Shown one piece after another: positions 11,867 through 25,600 of a DNA stretch of 64,000 bases. The stretch comes from an uncultured Treponema sp. (lineage in GTDB: Bacteria > Spirochaetota > Spirochaetia > Treponematales > Treponemataceae): NCBI GenBank assembly GCA_947166355.1, contig CAMVDX010000001.1, positions 310,001 to 374,000 on the forward strand, given 5' to 3'. The translations under genes were made by a program, and so were the position numbers. The notes beneath the pieces are model-generated. The model did not search any database, was not told the origin of the DNA, and saw nothing but the letters and a program-made list of their open reading frames with translations. Within the stretch, counting starts at the first letter, position 1; each line of letters starts with the position of its first letter.

Positions 11867-12195
11867 CCGCCGCCGTGTCACTCCTCGCAATGACGAGCTC
11901 CCGCAAATTGCCGTGTCACTGTCATTGCGCCGAAGCCTCCGTCATTGCGAGCCGCAGGCGAAGCAATCCATTACTCACGAACTGTGTGGATTGCCGCGTC
12001 GCTGTTGCTCCTCGCAATGACGACTTCTCGCAAATTGCCGTGTCACTGTCATTGCACCGAAACCTCCGTCATTGCGAGCGCAGCGAAGCAATCCATTATT
12101 AGCTCGCTTCTGTCATTCCCGCGCTTGACGCGGGAATCTCCGTCATAGAGACCTCCGGGTCAGGCCCGAAGGTGACAGATGCAATGACGTGTACT
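11867..12195. repeat. Cluster of family A and C palindromic repeats
   Basis: The gap between the giant gene and the Rpn remnant is filled with inverted-repeat elements. Family A has CATTGCGAG at one end and GAAGCAATCCA or GGCAATCCA at the other, in both orientations. Family C (about 12113-12180) has a CCCGCGCTTGACGCGGG hairpin. The stretch 11895-12024 recurs at 13106-13235. No gene is supported here; the short open frames exist only because the repeats lack stop codons. Confidence 0.8.
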
Positions 12196-12198
12196 CAA

Positions 12199-13029
12199 CT
12201 ATGGTTGCACAACTTCAACATCCGCAACAATTTCTTTAACCTTATCAATTGGCATATTCAGCGATTTTGAAATTAGTTCTATTGAGACACCGTTGGCATA
12301 GAAACTACGGGCAGATTCTATGGCTTGTTCACGTGCACCATCACGACGCCAGCATCTGATACAGTTTTCTTCATTATATTCTGTCAGTAATTTCATCTTA
12401 ACCTCCGCCCTCTGTTCTTTGATGTAGCCTTCAAAAAGATTTTGTTCAATGGCCCAGTCAATAGCTTTATCAATTGCTGCTTCTGTAGTCATTCCTGATT
12501 GTTTATTTTCTTTTATCTTGTTTGTAAACTGTGTATAATCGTACAACGATTTGCATTTTTTGTGAAGTGATACGTTATATCCCTTATTAATATTAATTAC
12601 ACGGGCAGTCCATTCAAATCTTCCGCTTTTATCTTCATGCGTAAAAGCATCTGAAAGCTTTAGTTCGTAATCCTCATCCCGTTTCGTATCTCCATTGTAA
12701 AACACTATGTAATTAGGGTTAGGTATTTTTATAAGTGTACTACTGATTAATTCTTCTCCTGCATTGATAAGATATTTGTGATACAGCTGGGAAAAATAAA
12801 AAAGTCCTCTCAAAGGCATATTTGGATTAGTTGTTCTCTGATGTTCAAAAAGCGTCATTTGTGAATCAACAAGAAAAGAAACGTCGTTGCACATTTTAAT
12901 GAAAAGAACATTTTCCAGTGTGTTGACTTCCAGCGCATCGGGGTCGGTGTAATTGGTATTATTGAGCGCATTGTAGAGTTCCAGACGCCAACGTTTACTT
13001 CGCTCTGAATCCTTGCCGAAGATTGCAAC
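12199..13029 (-). pseudogene. Rpn-type PD-(D/E)XK nuclease/transposase-like gene, 5'-truncated
   Basis: The frame encodes a protein of the Rpn/PD-(D/E)XK 'transposase-like' class common in Treponema and Clostridia. It shows RWRLELYNALN, NDVSFLVDSQM, LFEHQ, NPNMPLRGLFYFSQLY and VFYNGDTKRDE in the usual order. The E-x-Q of EHQ and the preceding Asp are the expected nuclease residues. Read upstream of the ATG at 12894, family-like sequence continues to about 13029 (FGKDSERSKRW), then meets a TGA inside a family A repeat with no start codon. The repeat appears to have replaced only the first few codons. Translation from 12894 would give 231 residues without the N-terminal strand. It is flanked by 130-bp direct repeats. 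Probably inactive, although an ATC or other rare start at the repeat boundary cannot be excluded. Confidence 0.7.
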
Positions 13030-13035
13030 AAAACC

Positions 13036-13260
13036 CCGTCATTGCGAGCGAAGCAAAGCAAACCACAACAATGGATTGCCGCGTCGCTGTCGCTCCTCGC
13101 AATGACGAGTTCCCGCAAATTGCCGCGTCACTGTCATTGCGCCGAAGCCTCCGTCATTGCGAGCCGCAGGCGAAGCAATCCATTACTCACGAACTGTGTG
13201 GATTGCCACGTCGCTTTCGCTCCTCGCAATGACGAGCTCCCGCGGGTTGCCGTGACAGTC
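13036..13260. repeat. Family A repeat cluster, second copy of a 130-bp direct repeat
   Basis: The unit 13106-13235 matches 11895-12024 with only a few differences, including the interior that reads GAAGCAATCCATTACTCACG. Both units lie in the same orientation on either side of the Rpn remnant. Several overlapping open frames on both strands here are repeat artefacts. Confidence 0.8.
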
Positions 13261-13269
13261 CGCGGATTC

Positions 13270-13349
13270 CCGCAGATTGCCGCAACGGTCCGCAGATTGC
13301 CACGACGCCCCGCAGATTGCCACGACGCCCCGCGGATTCCCGCAGTGTC
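13270..13349. repeat. Four 20-bp GC-rich tandem repeats
   Basis: Four head-to-tail 20-bp units begin at 13270, 13290, 13310 and 13330. The consensus is CCGCAGATTGCCACGACGCC; the two central units are identical and the outer two diverged. The array ends just before a TTGACA hexamer at 13358. Confidence 0.75.
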
Positions 13350-13396
13350 CCGCGCTCTTGACACAGCAAACAAAACAAAATGTTATAAACAAAAAA

Positions 13397-13425
13397 TTTG
13401 CAATTTTCTAGGAGAATGTTATAAT
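13397..13425 (+). promoter_or_regulatory. Sigma-70-type promoter upstream of the giant lipoprotein gene
   Basis: TTTGCA (13397-13402) is followed after 17 bp by a perfect TATAAT (13420-13425). A second TTGACA at 13358 has only poor -10 partners (19-20 bp spacing). The promoter would give a leader of about 205 bases before the ATG at 13638. Confidence 0.55.
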
Positions 13426-13431
13426 GTATGC

Positions 13432-13637
13432 TTAGGAATGAGAGGCTTTTAAGATTGTGCCACAAAAAAAAAGGTATTAATCTTAAAGGCCTTTTTTGTC
13501 GATAAAAAAGATGTTGAAATCGGCTGATTTATAGTTAGGTTCGTACATAGCGAAAACGTTGTAGCAGCTTTCCGGCTTTCAGCAGGCCATTTGAGAGAGT
13601 TAATCGGTATTTTTCTCCAAGCTTTCAGGAGTCTGAA
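13432..13637 (+). promoter_or_regulatory. Untranslated leader of the giant lipoprotein gene with A/T hairpin
   Basis: The leader contains a hairpin at about 13461-13499 (ACAAAAAA...GG pairing with CCTTTTTTGT) whose 3' arm is T-rich, so it could terminate or attenuate early transcripts. A run of nine A lies in its 5' arm. AGGAG at 13627-13631 sits 6 bases before the ATG at 13638. No ORF with a ribosome-binding site was found in the leader. Confidence 0.4.
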
Positions 13638-16600
13638 ATGAAAAAAAGTTCTTCTCTTCTCTTCTCTTCTCTTCTCTTTATTATTGGAATCTTTTCGGCC
13701 TGTGAAATAGGACTCGGTTCAGCAGTCGATACCGAAGCTCCACAAATTGATTTTGCCGAAAATACAATCAGTTCTGGTGCTGTTGTTCGCGATGCTTTTG
13801 CGGTTTTTGGAACCTGGGAAGATGATGGTTCTATCGGCAGTGTTACAGCAACCCTGGCTAGCCTTAGTGGTTCCGGTTTTTCAGTAGAAAAAGAAGGAAC
13901 TTTTGATGACGAAAAGTTAAGCTGGCAGGTCGTTTTTGATCCTGCAGAAGATATAATTCCTGATGGTTCTTATGAGCTTGTTATAATCATAAAGGATACG
14001 GCAGAGCATGAATCCAGAATCAGCCGTGCAATAACAATAGATAATACTCCGCCGCTGGTAGTGCTCTCCCGTCCAAGTACAAAAAGTACATCTTCTTCTA
14101 TAGATTCTTATGGACAGAAATTTACTCTTGAAGGAAAAGCGGCTGATGATAATGATGTCAGTTTAATAGAAGTAAAAGTATATTCAAATCCGGAATGTAC
14201 CGGCGAGCCGCTAAAAACAATTACGCTTCCAAATGTTCCGCTTACAATTGAATCTGATGTTGCAACCTACAGTAAAGATACTCCAAATGATTATTCTGTG
14301 ATTTATGGGCATGTAGACGCAAGTGGAATTGCCATAAAGGATGGAACTTCTGCAACCCGCTACTGTCAGCTTGTCGTTTATGATGGAGCAAAGCGTTACC
14401 CGGCAGACGGCAGTGCTCAGACAGATTCTGACTTAAAAGGTAACAGCATTGAGTACTATTATTTGAATTCAGACCTCGCTGAACTTTTTACTGATGGTTA
14501 TAAAATCACCGAGCTCTATCACATCTTAAACGGCAGCTATACCGGCTCTTCCGAGGCCGCAAGAACAATCAGCACTTCAAGTGTTCTGGACAAGCTTAAG
14601 AACGAAGCTAATCAAATAAAAACCGGTAAGTTTAAAATTAATCCTGAAAATAGTCCGCAGTTTGTAGTAAGCTCAAGAAATCCTCTCCCGGAAACAGGAA
14701 TGGATTTTTCAGAATCTACCATTACAAACGGCAACAGTTATCTCGAAGTAGAAATTACTCCGGGTCTCGACGGTCATCTTATTCGCGAAGAAACTGTTGG
14801 AATTTATCTTGTTCGCTGTAACAATAATGGAGCTCTTCTTAAAGCTGATGGAACTCCTGCTGCAAATGAAAATGAAGCCAAAAAAATCTGGCTGATTGAA
14901 ACTGATAAGCATGAACAGCAGGCAGACATCACTATGTCTGGCAGTACATATAAATTTAAAACTAGGTCTCAGCTTGGAACAGAAGCTTTCGCAGACATGG
15001 TAATCGGCGAAAATTATTTTATTCGCGTAGTTGGAAAAGATATTCAGGGAAATGATATTTTGAGTGAAGGCCAGTATGGTTTTCAACTCATTACAAGCGG
15101 CTTGAATATTGAAGTCGGAATTACAGCTTCTCCTGCCTGGATTTCTACACATCCAAATGCAAATGCCGCAAATAAAACAGTAAACGTAACTCTTGAATAT
15201 CCTACCGAAAATAAGCCTTTCGATATTTACAGAAGCTCGAATCCAGATGCTCTGGAATCTTCTTCTCCAATTGCAACTGCTTTGAACGGTTCTCCATATA
15301 CAGACAGCTTTGCAGTAAATGACACGACTCTGCCAATAGACAGTGCTTCAGCAGCAATGCCTACTTCTACAGTTTATTATATTGTGAAGGGAGCAAATGC
15401 CGCTCAGTCAAATCCTAAGAATGCTATTTTCAAATATGATAACTGTCCTCCGCAGGTTGCAGTTACCAGCGTTCCTGATGTACTTGCAACTGAACAGTCT
15501 ACGCTTACCTTCCAGGGAACTGCAACAGACTGGTTCTCGGCTTCTAATCATACAGAGCTTTCCGGCGTTAAAAAAGTTTATGTTCAGGTTTATGATTCTG
15601 CTGTTCCTGCAAATTCAACTCCGGCGGCCGGAGAGCAGAATGCAATTACTGCTTCTCTTTCTGATGGCGGCTGGATTTGTCAGATTAGACCTGCTGACTG
15701 GCAGGGGGCAAACGGTGCATTTACTGCCAGAGGAAATAAAACTGTAAAAGTGACCGTAGTTGACGGGGTAGGGCTTACCGCAGAGGCAACCGGTACTTTT
15801 GTTTACGATACGGCAAGTCCTACAGTTTCACTTAATAATAACTGGTATCAGTTTGCTACTGCTGCAGGCGGTCAGATAACAGATGAAAATGTAATAACAG
15901 GCTCTAATGTTACAATTCCTTCAGTTGTAGGAAAGGTAATCAAACTTTCTGGTACAGCCGGTGATGATTACGGATTACAGTCTATTATTATTGAGCAGAA
16001 AAAGCTTGGCGGAGAAACTGTAAGATTTGAAATGCCTGCTTCGGCAAGCGCTTCAACAAACTTTGTAACTCCGCATCTTCCATTAAAATCTACGGGAAAT
16101 CTTGTTACCGGTTCAACTAATGTTTATCAGGGAAGTGAGTTTAGTGCGGCAGACATTGGAAATCCTTCTTCTGTTGACGGAACTTATACCTACATAATTA
16201 TTGCAAAAGACGTAACCGGAAAAGAGATAAAGAGCGAACAGAAAACAATTACACTGTATACAGCAGCTCCAACAGTCAGCATTACAAATCCGGCAGAAAA
16301 TGAATGGCAGACATTAAATAATGTCACAATCAGCGGTACTGCTTTGAGTCAGGAGGCAATAGCAGGAGTTTTCTATAAGTTCAGTGCGGCTCAGCCGTCT
16401 CTCCCTGAAAATCCTGCAGAAGCAAGCTCATGGACTGGTGCGGGCTGGACAGTTGCAGCCGGTACAAATTCATGGACTAAAACCATGAACATGAACGATG
16501 CAACTGCCAACAGTTATGTACTCTGGGTTGGAGTAGTAGACAATGCGGGCAATGCTGCATTGTCAAATTCAAGAGTAATAAATGTTGATGCGTCTGCACC

Positions 16601-19600
16601 TGTTTTGACGGCAAATTATTATCAAAAAGATTCAGGAAGCCTTCTTGCTGCAAACGGTTCTGTATATGTAAAGAACGGAACCCAAATAACTCTTTACGGA
16701 AATTATGAAGACGTTCACAGTGGAGTTAAAAATCTTACTTTCAAGCTGGGGGATGATTCCATTACTCCAGCAGTAACATTTTCTACTGATGTTATAACAA
16801 CTACAGTAAACATTCCTGCAAATTATGCAGCTTATGACGCTGCTTATTCTACTGCTTATAAATCATGGAAGGCTGTATTCTCTCCTAGCGCAGATGGCAG
16901 ACTTACCGCAGAAGGTGAAAACTACGCAGGCTTAAAAACACCTGTTACAATCCTTGATATTGCAGTTGATAATACTGCTCCAGTTGTAACAATCAGTACA
17001 CCGGTTGCAAATGCTAAGGTTGGAGCTACAGGGCTTACAATAAGCGGAACTGCAAATGACGGAACAGGTTCAGGCCTTTCGGGTGAAAATCTCAAAGTTT
17101 ATTATACAAAATCTGCTTCAAAATCTTCTGAGCTTGCGGCTTCTCTTTCGGGAACAACTCCAGCTTTAATTGTTTCTGGTTCAGATGTCTCAAGTGACTG
17201 GGTAGAGCTTGGAACGGCAGCTTCTGGAGCAACCTGGAGCTTTACACTGTCAGAGTTCTCTGGGGCTATTGCTCCAAATAATGAAAATACAGATTTTTAT
17301 TTCACAGTTTCAGCAAAGGATAATGCCGGAGCAGGAAACATTGGTTATGCTTCCCCTGTTAAAGTAACGGTAGACCGCAAAAAGCCGATACTTTCACAAG
17401 GTTCTACAGCTTCTACTCAGTGGTACAATACCAGAACTATTCATCTTGAAGGAAGTTATTCTGACCCTGCGACTGTGACAGCGACTGGTTCAGCAACAGG
17501 GAGTGGTGTTAATGAAATTAAGTATACGGTAAATAATGGCTCAGAACAGCAGATTCCAACTACGGACGGAACCTATAACACAAACATAACTATTCCGGGA
17601 ACCGCCAGCTCAGCTGAAATAAAAATCTGGGCAAAGGATGCCGTTGGCAATTTAATTACTCCAACAGATTCTGGATATCAGTCATTTACTGTAAGAGTTG
17701 ATGATACTGCTCCGGTGCTTTCTGCAAATTATTATACTAAAGATAATGATACTGCTCTGCTGACGGCAAGCGGTAATGCATATATAAAGAACGGAACCGT
17801 AATTACTCTCTACGGAAATTATAAAGATGAAGAGAGTGGAGTTGCAGGCCTTACCTTTAAGCTTGGAGATGATACGCTTATTCCAGATACAGGCAGCTTG
17901 AAATATTCTGTCACACCTATTTCTGGAACAAGTTTGCCGACAAATTTTGACGTTTACAATCCTGACAATTCAGTTAATTACCGTTCATGGACTGCAAAAT
18001 TTACGGCAACTGAAAGTTCAACCGGTAACCTTGTTGTAGAAGGAGCAAATATTGCACAGACTCCAAAAACAATTACGGCTGTAAGTCTGACTTTGGATAC
18101 TACGCCGCCGGAAGTAATAATCAGTACTCCGGCTGCAAATGCTAAGGTCGGAGCTGCATCGCTTACAATAAGCGGAACTGCAAATGACGGAACTGGTGCA
18201 GGGCTTTCAAGCGAGCCGATTAAGCTGTACTACACAAAAACAGAACCTCCTGCTCCAGCTTCTTCAGCTGGCTGGACAGAACTCCCCAATAATATACCAG
18301 CCGGCTCAACCTGGTCTTATACAACAACACTTTCAGATTCAGTGACTCCGAATAATGCAAACACTGATATCTGGTTTATGGCTTCTGCAAAAGACAATGC
18401 CGGAAGCGGAAATACAGGCTATTCAGTTCCCCGCAAGATTACCGTAGACCGGGTAAATCCAGTTTATGATTCAAGTCAGGCAAGTATCGGTGGAAAAACT
18501 CATGCACAGATGATTGCTTCTCCAGCTCCATGGCACACAGAAAGCACTCTAACAATCACTGGTAAGTTTACAGATACAGACGGAAGTGGTGTAGATAAAA
18601 TTATTGTTCAGCGTGATTCAGCACCGTCTGTTGAAATTCCAACAACAAACGGAAGCTTTACAACAAATATTTCAGGCTTTACTACAGACTCAACCCTTAC
18701 TATTAAAGCCGTAGATAAGGTTGGGCTTGAAAGTACTCCTCAGACTTACACTGTTAAAGTAGATTCTTCGGCTCCTCTTGTTACTGCAAGCCACTATAAA
18801 AAGGGGTCTGGTAACGTTCAAGAGGCTGGTGGAATTATTTATGCTAAGAGCGGAACTCAGATTACTCTTTATGGAAATTATAAAGACTTGCAGAGTGGAG
18901 TAAGTGCGCTTAAGTTGTTTAAGAACTATGATGATGAAACAAACAGAACTGAAATTCCTGCTGCAACTGGAACTTCTGCCGGCGTAACATTTACTTATTC
19001 AACAACTGAAATTACAGCAGGCGGAACTCCACAAGGAGACTACGGCACATACGATGCAACCTCTGCATCAGATTATAGATCATGGAAGGCAGTATTCAGC
19101 ACAAGCACAACTGTCAGCGGAAACCTTACTGTAGAGGGCACTAATGTTGCAGGCCTTTCTTCTCATGTTTCTGCATGTAATATTACAATTGATGATGTAG
19201 CTCCGGTAATTGATAGCAATAACATAAGACTTAAGCAGATTGATTCAGCAGGCACAACAGATGCATATTTTAAATCTTCAAATTCAAAATATTACATAAA
19301 TAATACAGCGGCTGGAAAAACCTTTAAGATTACAGGTGTTGTTTCTGATAACAACTATGTTGTAGAAAGCTTGAGCATTTCTGTAACTAACTCAACTGGA
19401 GCTCCTCTCACTATATCTCCAATATCAGATGCAAGCGGAACCTTTGAGTTTACATTAAATGGAATATCTGCCTGGACTGAAAATGACGAAGCAACTGCCG
19501 TTATCACTGCAACAGATAAAGCCGGAAACGTAACAACTACACAATCAAATCCATTGAGCATTTTATTCGACTCAACTCCTCCAGAAGCAATGCACTGGGC

Positions 19601-22600
19601 AGATGCTAAGGGTAAGGATATTTACTTCCGAATTGGAAAGGCAGATAACGACAAAATTGATGCCGATACTTGGGAAACATACGATTCAGTTGGCTCAAGC
19701 AATGATGTAAGAAATCAGGAAGTTGGCGGTAAATATTCAAACGGAAGCTGGGGCAACAGCAATAAAATAGATATCAGCGGAAACTTCTATGAAAATGCTA
19801 GTGGTTCAGGACTTAAGACAATTCATTATGCAATTCTGAATAATCCTCCTTCACAAGTGCAAATTGATACTCTTGAAAATGGTGGCAGTCTTACACCAGG
19901 AAGCAATCATGTAGTTGCAGTTGGTACAATTGATCCTCTTGCAACTCCAGAAGTTAAGAACGTTCCATATAATACGGATACTTTAGGAAACAAAGCCGCA
20001 AAGCTTGTTGAAAGCAACTTTAAGAAGACAAATCTTTCGGGCTTTAATAGCGATAATAATTATCTTATTCTGGTTGCAGAAGATAATGCCGGTAACCGTG
20101 CGGCAGATAAACTAAAAGTTACTCAGAAAACAGGAACCGACGGAACTAACAGTGCTTCTAATAATGCACCTGATTATACTGCTTTGGATAATACAAATAC
20201 CTGGAACGGTTCAAATAATTACTACAGCATCAAAAAAGATACAGACGCTCCTTCTATTACATCATCACAAACAGAAACCATATATACAGATGGTAATGCT
20301 GCTGCTGATGCTATAAGTGTTGGAGGAACTGTAAGTGATGATACAGGCGCCGGAGTTGATAGAGTTACTCTTACAATTTCTGGAATCAGCAATTTCAGTC
20401 ATACAATTACTTCCAGCGAAATTTCAAATGGTAACTGGTCATATGATATTCCAGCTTCAACCTTTAGTTCTTCTGCCGATGGAACATCTTATCAGATAAA
20501 AGCAACGGCAAAAGACCTTGCCGGTGAGGGAAACCTTACTGAAATTACTGCAAGAACAGTTTTTGTTGATAAGAAAGGCCCGGTAATAACAATCAGTACT
20601 CCGGCACAAACTGCTAAGGTAGGTGCAACTAACTTTGCAATCAGCGGAAATGCAAATGATGGAAATGGTGCCGGTCTTTCTACTGCTACTGGAAGCATGA
20701 AGCTTTATTACACAACTAATGATACTCTTGGCAGTGCAACTACAGCTCCACAATCAATTACTCCGGGTACAGCTCCAGCTGACAGTTGGGTAGAGCTTAC
20801 AGACGGAGCAATTACTGTAAACACTGATAACACCTGGCAGTCTTCTTCAACAAGTCCATACAGCCTTACTTCAATTTCTACGCCAAATGAAAATACAAAC
20901 CTCTACTTTATTGTCTCTGCAAAAGACAGCTCTGGAACTGGAAATACAGGATATTCTGTTCCACGTAAAATAACAGTAGACCGCAAGACTCCAGTCTTTG
21001 TAAGTGGTACTGCCGGCGGAAGTTCAAATGCTGAAACCTGGCTTAATACAAGAACTATAAATATTTCCGGAAGTTTTAGAGATCCTGCTACTGGTTCTGG
21101 TTCAACTGCAATAGCTGGAAGTGGTGTAAGTACCATAAAATATCAGGTTGGTTCTGCCGCAGAACAGTCGCTGCCAACTTCGGATGGAAGTTATGATAAG
21201 ACTATTTCTCTTGCAAATTCAGTTACACAGGAAACAATTAAGGTCTGGGCAGTAGATGCCGCAGGTAATGAGATTCCTGCAACAGATACAACAAACCGTA
21301 AGTCTTATACAATTAAGATAGATACAGCTGCTCCGTCTCTGACTGCAAATTACTACAGAAGAGGCAGTGATACAAGTGTTCCTCTGGCTGCTCCATCTGG
21401 AACAATTTATATGAAGAGCCAGACTGGAGGAACAAGCTTTACCCTTTATGGAAATTATACAGATTCAACTGGCGGAAGTGGAATAAAAACGCTTAAGATA
21501 AAGAAAGATGGTGTTGAAATTCCTGCCGCTAATCTGACAAGTCTTTTGTATTCAACTGGTGAAATAACAGGAACAAGCGGTTCTGTACCGGCTGACAGTA
21601 CTTATGGAGCATACAATCCAGACTCAGCAACAAGCTATAAGTCATGGAAGGCTGTGTTCTCTGTAACGGCAGGCGGTAGAATTACTGTAGAAGGGGAAGA
21701 TATTGCCGGTAATACGGTTTCAGCTTCCGCCCTTGATATAACTATTGATGATACTCCTCCAGAAGTTTCAAACGTAAAACTTAATGTAACAACAGGCACA
21801 GGTTCGTCTGCGGTTACAAACGAAGTTTATTCTGCGACAACAACTTCTGCCGGTACAACAACAAAAACTTACTATTTGAATAACACAGTTTCTGGAAAGA
21901 CCTTTACAGTTACAGGGCTTGCTACAGATAACGTAGGCTTGCAGAGTGCTGTGCTCAATATCGTAAACACTGCAACGAGTCCGGCAACAGCTCTTACAAG
22001 TACAGCTTCCAATCCTAATGGAAGCCTGAGTTTTACTGTAGGCAACTGGTCTGGCTGGACTACAGGTGCAGCTGCAACAATTACACTTACAGATAAGGCC
22101 GGAAACACTGCAACCTCAGAAGCTTTGAATATTTCATTTGATACAGTTGCTCCGCTTGTAAATAACACAAAGCTTAAGACTCCGACTGCAATTCAGACAG
22201 AAAGCTCTCTCTTTAAGTTTGAAGGCGAGGCGGCTTGTGTACATCCGACAGATACAGACACTGTTTTCTCTGGTTATGACAAGGTTGATATTTTATTTAC
22301 AACATCAGCTTCAGCCCCAGGTGAAAATGCTGCAGCACAGGCAACTGCAAACGTCGCAACAAACGGTTCATGGTCTTCTACTGTAGAGTTTGGTAATACA
22401 GATACCTTTGGAAATGTATTTGTTTCTTCTAATGGTACAGCCATAGAAGAAACAAAATACCTCTGGGTACGTGCCTACGATAATGCCGGAAATGTTGGCG
22501 GCTGGGTTTCTAAAGATTTTGTATATGATACAAAGACTCCGTCAATCAGCTTTACTCCAACAGCTTCAAATAAAAACCCTGCGGCAGATTCATATAGAAA

Positions 22601-25600
22601 CAGCGGCTTTAAGCTTGAAGTAGATGCTTCAGATACTTACGGAATAGCCTCTGGCGGTGTAACCTTAAGCTATGAAGGACTTTCAACCCCAATCGAATTA
22701 ACCCAAAATACAGATGGAAAATATGAAAAGGCATTTGTTGTCGGTTCAGCAAATGCAGGTGCTTCAAACTATCTTGCAGACGGAAGCTACAGCTTTACAA
22801 TAACTGTAGAAGACCTTTCTGGAAAAACAAGCTCTGTTACCAGAAGCTTCTCAATAGATACGACTGCACCGGTAATTGACATGACCAATACTTCAGTTAC
22901 TAGAGGAGCAGATTATACCGCCTCAAATATAGGCTGGCATAAAACAAATCAGATTCCTGTATCAGTTTCTGTATCAGATTCAGGCGCTGGAATTGGTGCT
23001 GTTCAGGTTTCTACAGATACAGGTTTCACAAATCCAACAAACCTCATGCAGTCAGAATCTGGCAGTTGGACTGGAACAATTGTTTGTGGAGCTCAGGGCG
23101 CAAATACAATTTACATTAAGGCAACAGATGCTGTAGGAAACGCAACAAATGTCGTTACCGCAAACTCACTTACAGTTTATATTGATACAACACCACCGGC
23201 TGATCCAATCTTCCTTGGTATCAGTACAGGTACAGGCGACAGCTTAACGGCTACACCTGCCTCGCAGATTACTTCTGTGCTTGTAAAAAGGACAGTGCCG
23301 GTTACGGTTTATGCGGCTCTCATAGATGACGGCGCTTCTTCAAGCTGGACTGGAATCCCGACCACATCAACTGCCGCTGCCTTAAAGCAGAAGGGTAAGA
23401 ACGGAACATCTGCATATATAGCTTCAAGTGCGGCCCTTCCTTCTGCTATTTCGTCAGCCCTCCCTGATGATATTAAAGATCCTGTTACACATGAAGTCAT
23501 AAGCGATTATAAGTTCTGGTCTTATGAAATTGCAACTGCTGATATGAAGAGCGGCGGTGTAAACTTTACAGTAAAAGACAACGCTGGAAACGAAGCCGAT
23601 TATGTTCTCTTCCAGATGACTGTAGATAATACAGCTCCAACTGCAACCTTCAATCCAATTTCAAATCTCAATCTTGAGCGTGCTTCAAACGACACTACAA
23701 CTTACGTAAACGGAACAATCACTCTCAGCGGTACCGCAAACGACAACCAGAAACTGGATTCCGTAAAGGTTGAATACAAAAAGCAGGGAGCTACCACCTG
23801 GACTGATATTCCTGCGGCTTCTACAGATGAGTCTCTTGCAAGCTGGACAAGAACTCTCGACACAACAACGCTCGATGACGAAACAGAATACGACATCCGC
23901 GTTTCAGCAACAGACTCTGCCGGTAACTCAACTGACAATTCTGCAACTTCAACTACAGTTGTCGCAAGAACTCAGACCGTCAAAGTTTCTCAGGATACAG
24001 ACCGCCCAATCATCAAGTTTACAAACCTCGAACTGCCATCAACAATGAGCGCAGATAACACAATCTCTTTCCGAAACGAAGAGCTTTACGGCTTTATAAA
24101 TGATGATGATGGCGTTCCTTTGAGTCTTTCATATTATTATGGTACTGGAACTCCGGCAGACTCAGACTGGAAAACAACTCCAAATCTTTCATACTCGAGC
24201 GGATCATTTACACTTAAGTTTAAGAAAGCTGATAATACTACAAATGATGATGGAACACATCACCTCTACTTTAGAGTAACAGACGCTTCTGGAACTACAG
24301 GAAAAGTATTTAAATCTCAAGGCGTAATCTCTTCCGCAACAACAATGCCTGCAATTCCAAAGGTAATTGATAACTCAACATCAAATAAGTACGGTTATAT
24401 AACAAGAAGCAATACAACACCTGTAACTTACAGTTCTTCAACAACAGTAACTTACCTCACAGTCGATACAACCGACCCATACAGAGGAAACTTAAAGTTC
24501 TCAACAAATTATTCTGCAACAACACCAACCTGGCAGGAAAAAACTGATATTACAGCAATTCCGTTTGGTGGAAACAGAAATTCCTTTAAGATTAAGATTC
24601 CGGCTTGGGATGTAAACGGTGTAACAATCACAATGACGATAGAAGGCTATACCGGAAATATTACATTCACAGAAACAGCAGAGTCTGCCGGAGATGCAAT
24701 TTACACAGAGGCTAAATACTGGGTATCGTCTGTAATTACAATTCCTACAACGATGGAAACTGGTGTAAAAGCTTGTGCTATCGATGTATTTGATGGTGTA
24801 CGACACAACAGAGATGACTTCTCAATTTCTGTTGATAATACAGCACCGGTAATTAATGCGACATCACCAAGTTCTACTCAGTACTCAAGTGGAAACGTAA
24901 TTGCTTACGGTGAAACAGATTTAACCTACTGGAAGAATACATCTACCACAGATACTCCACGCGAGTATATGTACTATGCACTTTCTCTTGATAATACTAC
25001 AACTCCAGCCGAAAGTTATGAAGACCGAAATTCTGCAACTGCAATTACAGGCTGGAAAGCTGAGAATGATGCAGACGGACAACGCATCAAGACAGATGAC
25101 AATGGTTATGTAATAAATGAAACTACCAATGAGCCAGAACTTGAAACTGCAGTTATCAGCTACAAACCTTACTACACCCCAATTCTCGGCGGAGGCTATA
25201 ACTGGTATGTATATTTTGATGGAAGTTCTTCAACAGCAAGTGAAACTCATGATGCAACCTTCAGAAGCTTCCTTGTTAATTCAGGGGTAACCACACAGGC
25301 ACTGCTTGATACAACAGATCAGTCTCTCAAGTTCAGAACAAAGGTTAAGGCTTACCTCTGGATTAAGGCAGTTGACCAGGTTGGAAATACAACTGTAATC
25401 AAGCATCCAATTCTCATTGACCCACAGGGAGATGCTCCAAGCGTATCAATTGATTATCCGGAAGCAAGCGGAACAACACTTGGTGGTGCAATAACCTTGC
25501 GAGGAAGTGCAAATGATACAAAGGGAGCTAACCCTGGTGTGGAATCAGTTTGGGTACAGATTATTTCTTCAATTGAATATGGTTATAACTCTTCTGCAGA

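Noticed and set aside
11875..12148. Open frames rich in Arg, Ala and Cys in the repeat cluster
   Set aside because: They are translations of family A repeats, which happen to lack stops. There is no ribosome-binding site, and the same peptides appear wherever the repeat occurs.
13023..13465. Overlapping open frames on both strands around the tandem repeats
   Set aside because: Same reason: repeat-derived, mutually overlapping and without start signals.
13440..13560. Possible minus-strand peptide with FFIDKKGL end in the lipoprotein leader, similar to the toxin-like gene
   Set aside because: It shares only a few codons around a T-rich word, lacks a ribosome-binding site and has no hydrophobic or basic segment.
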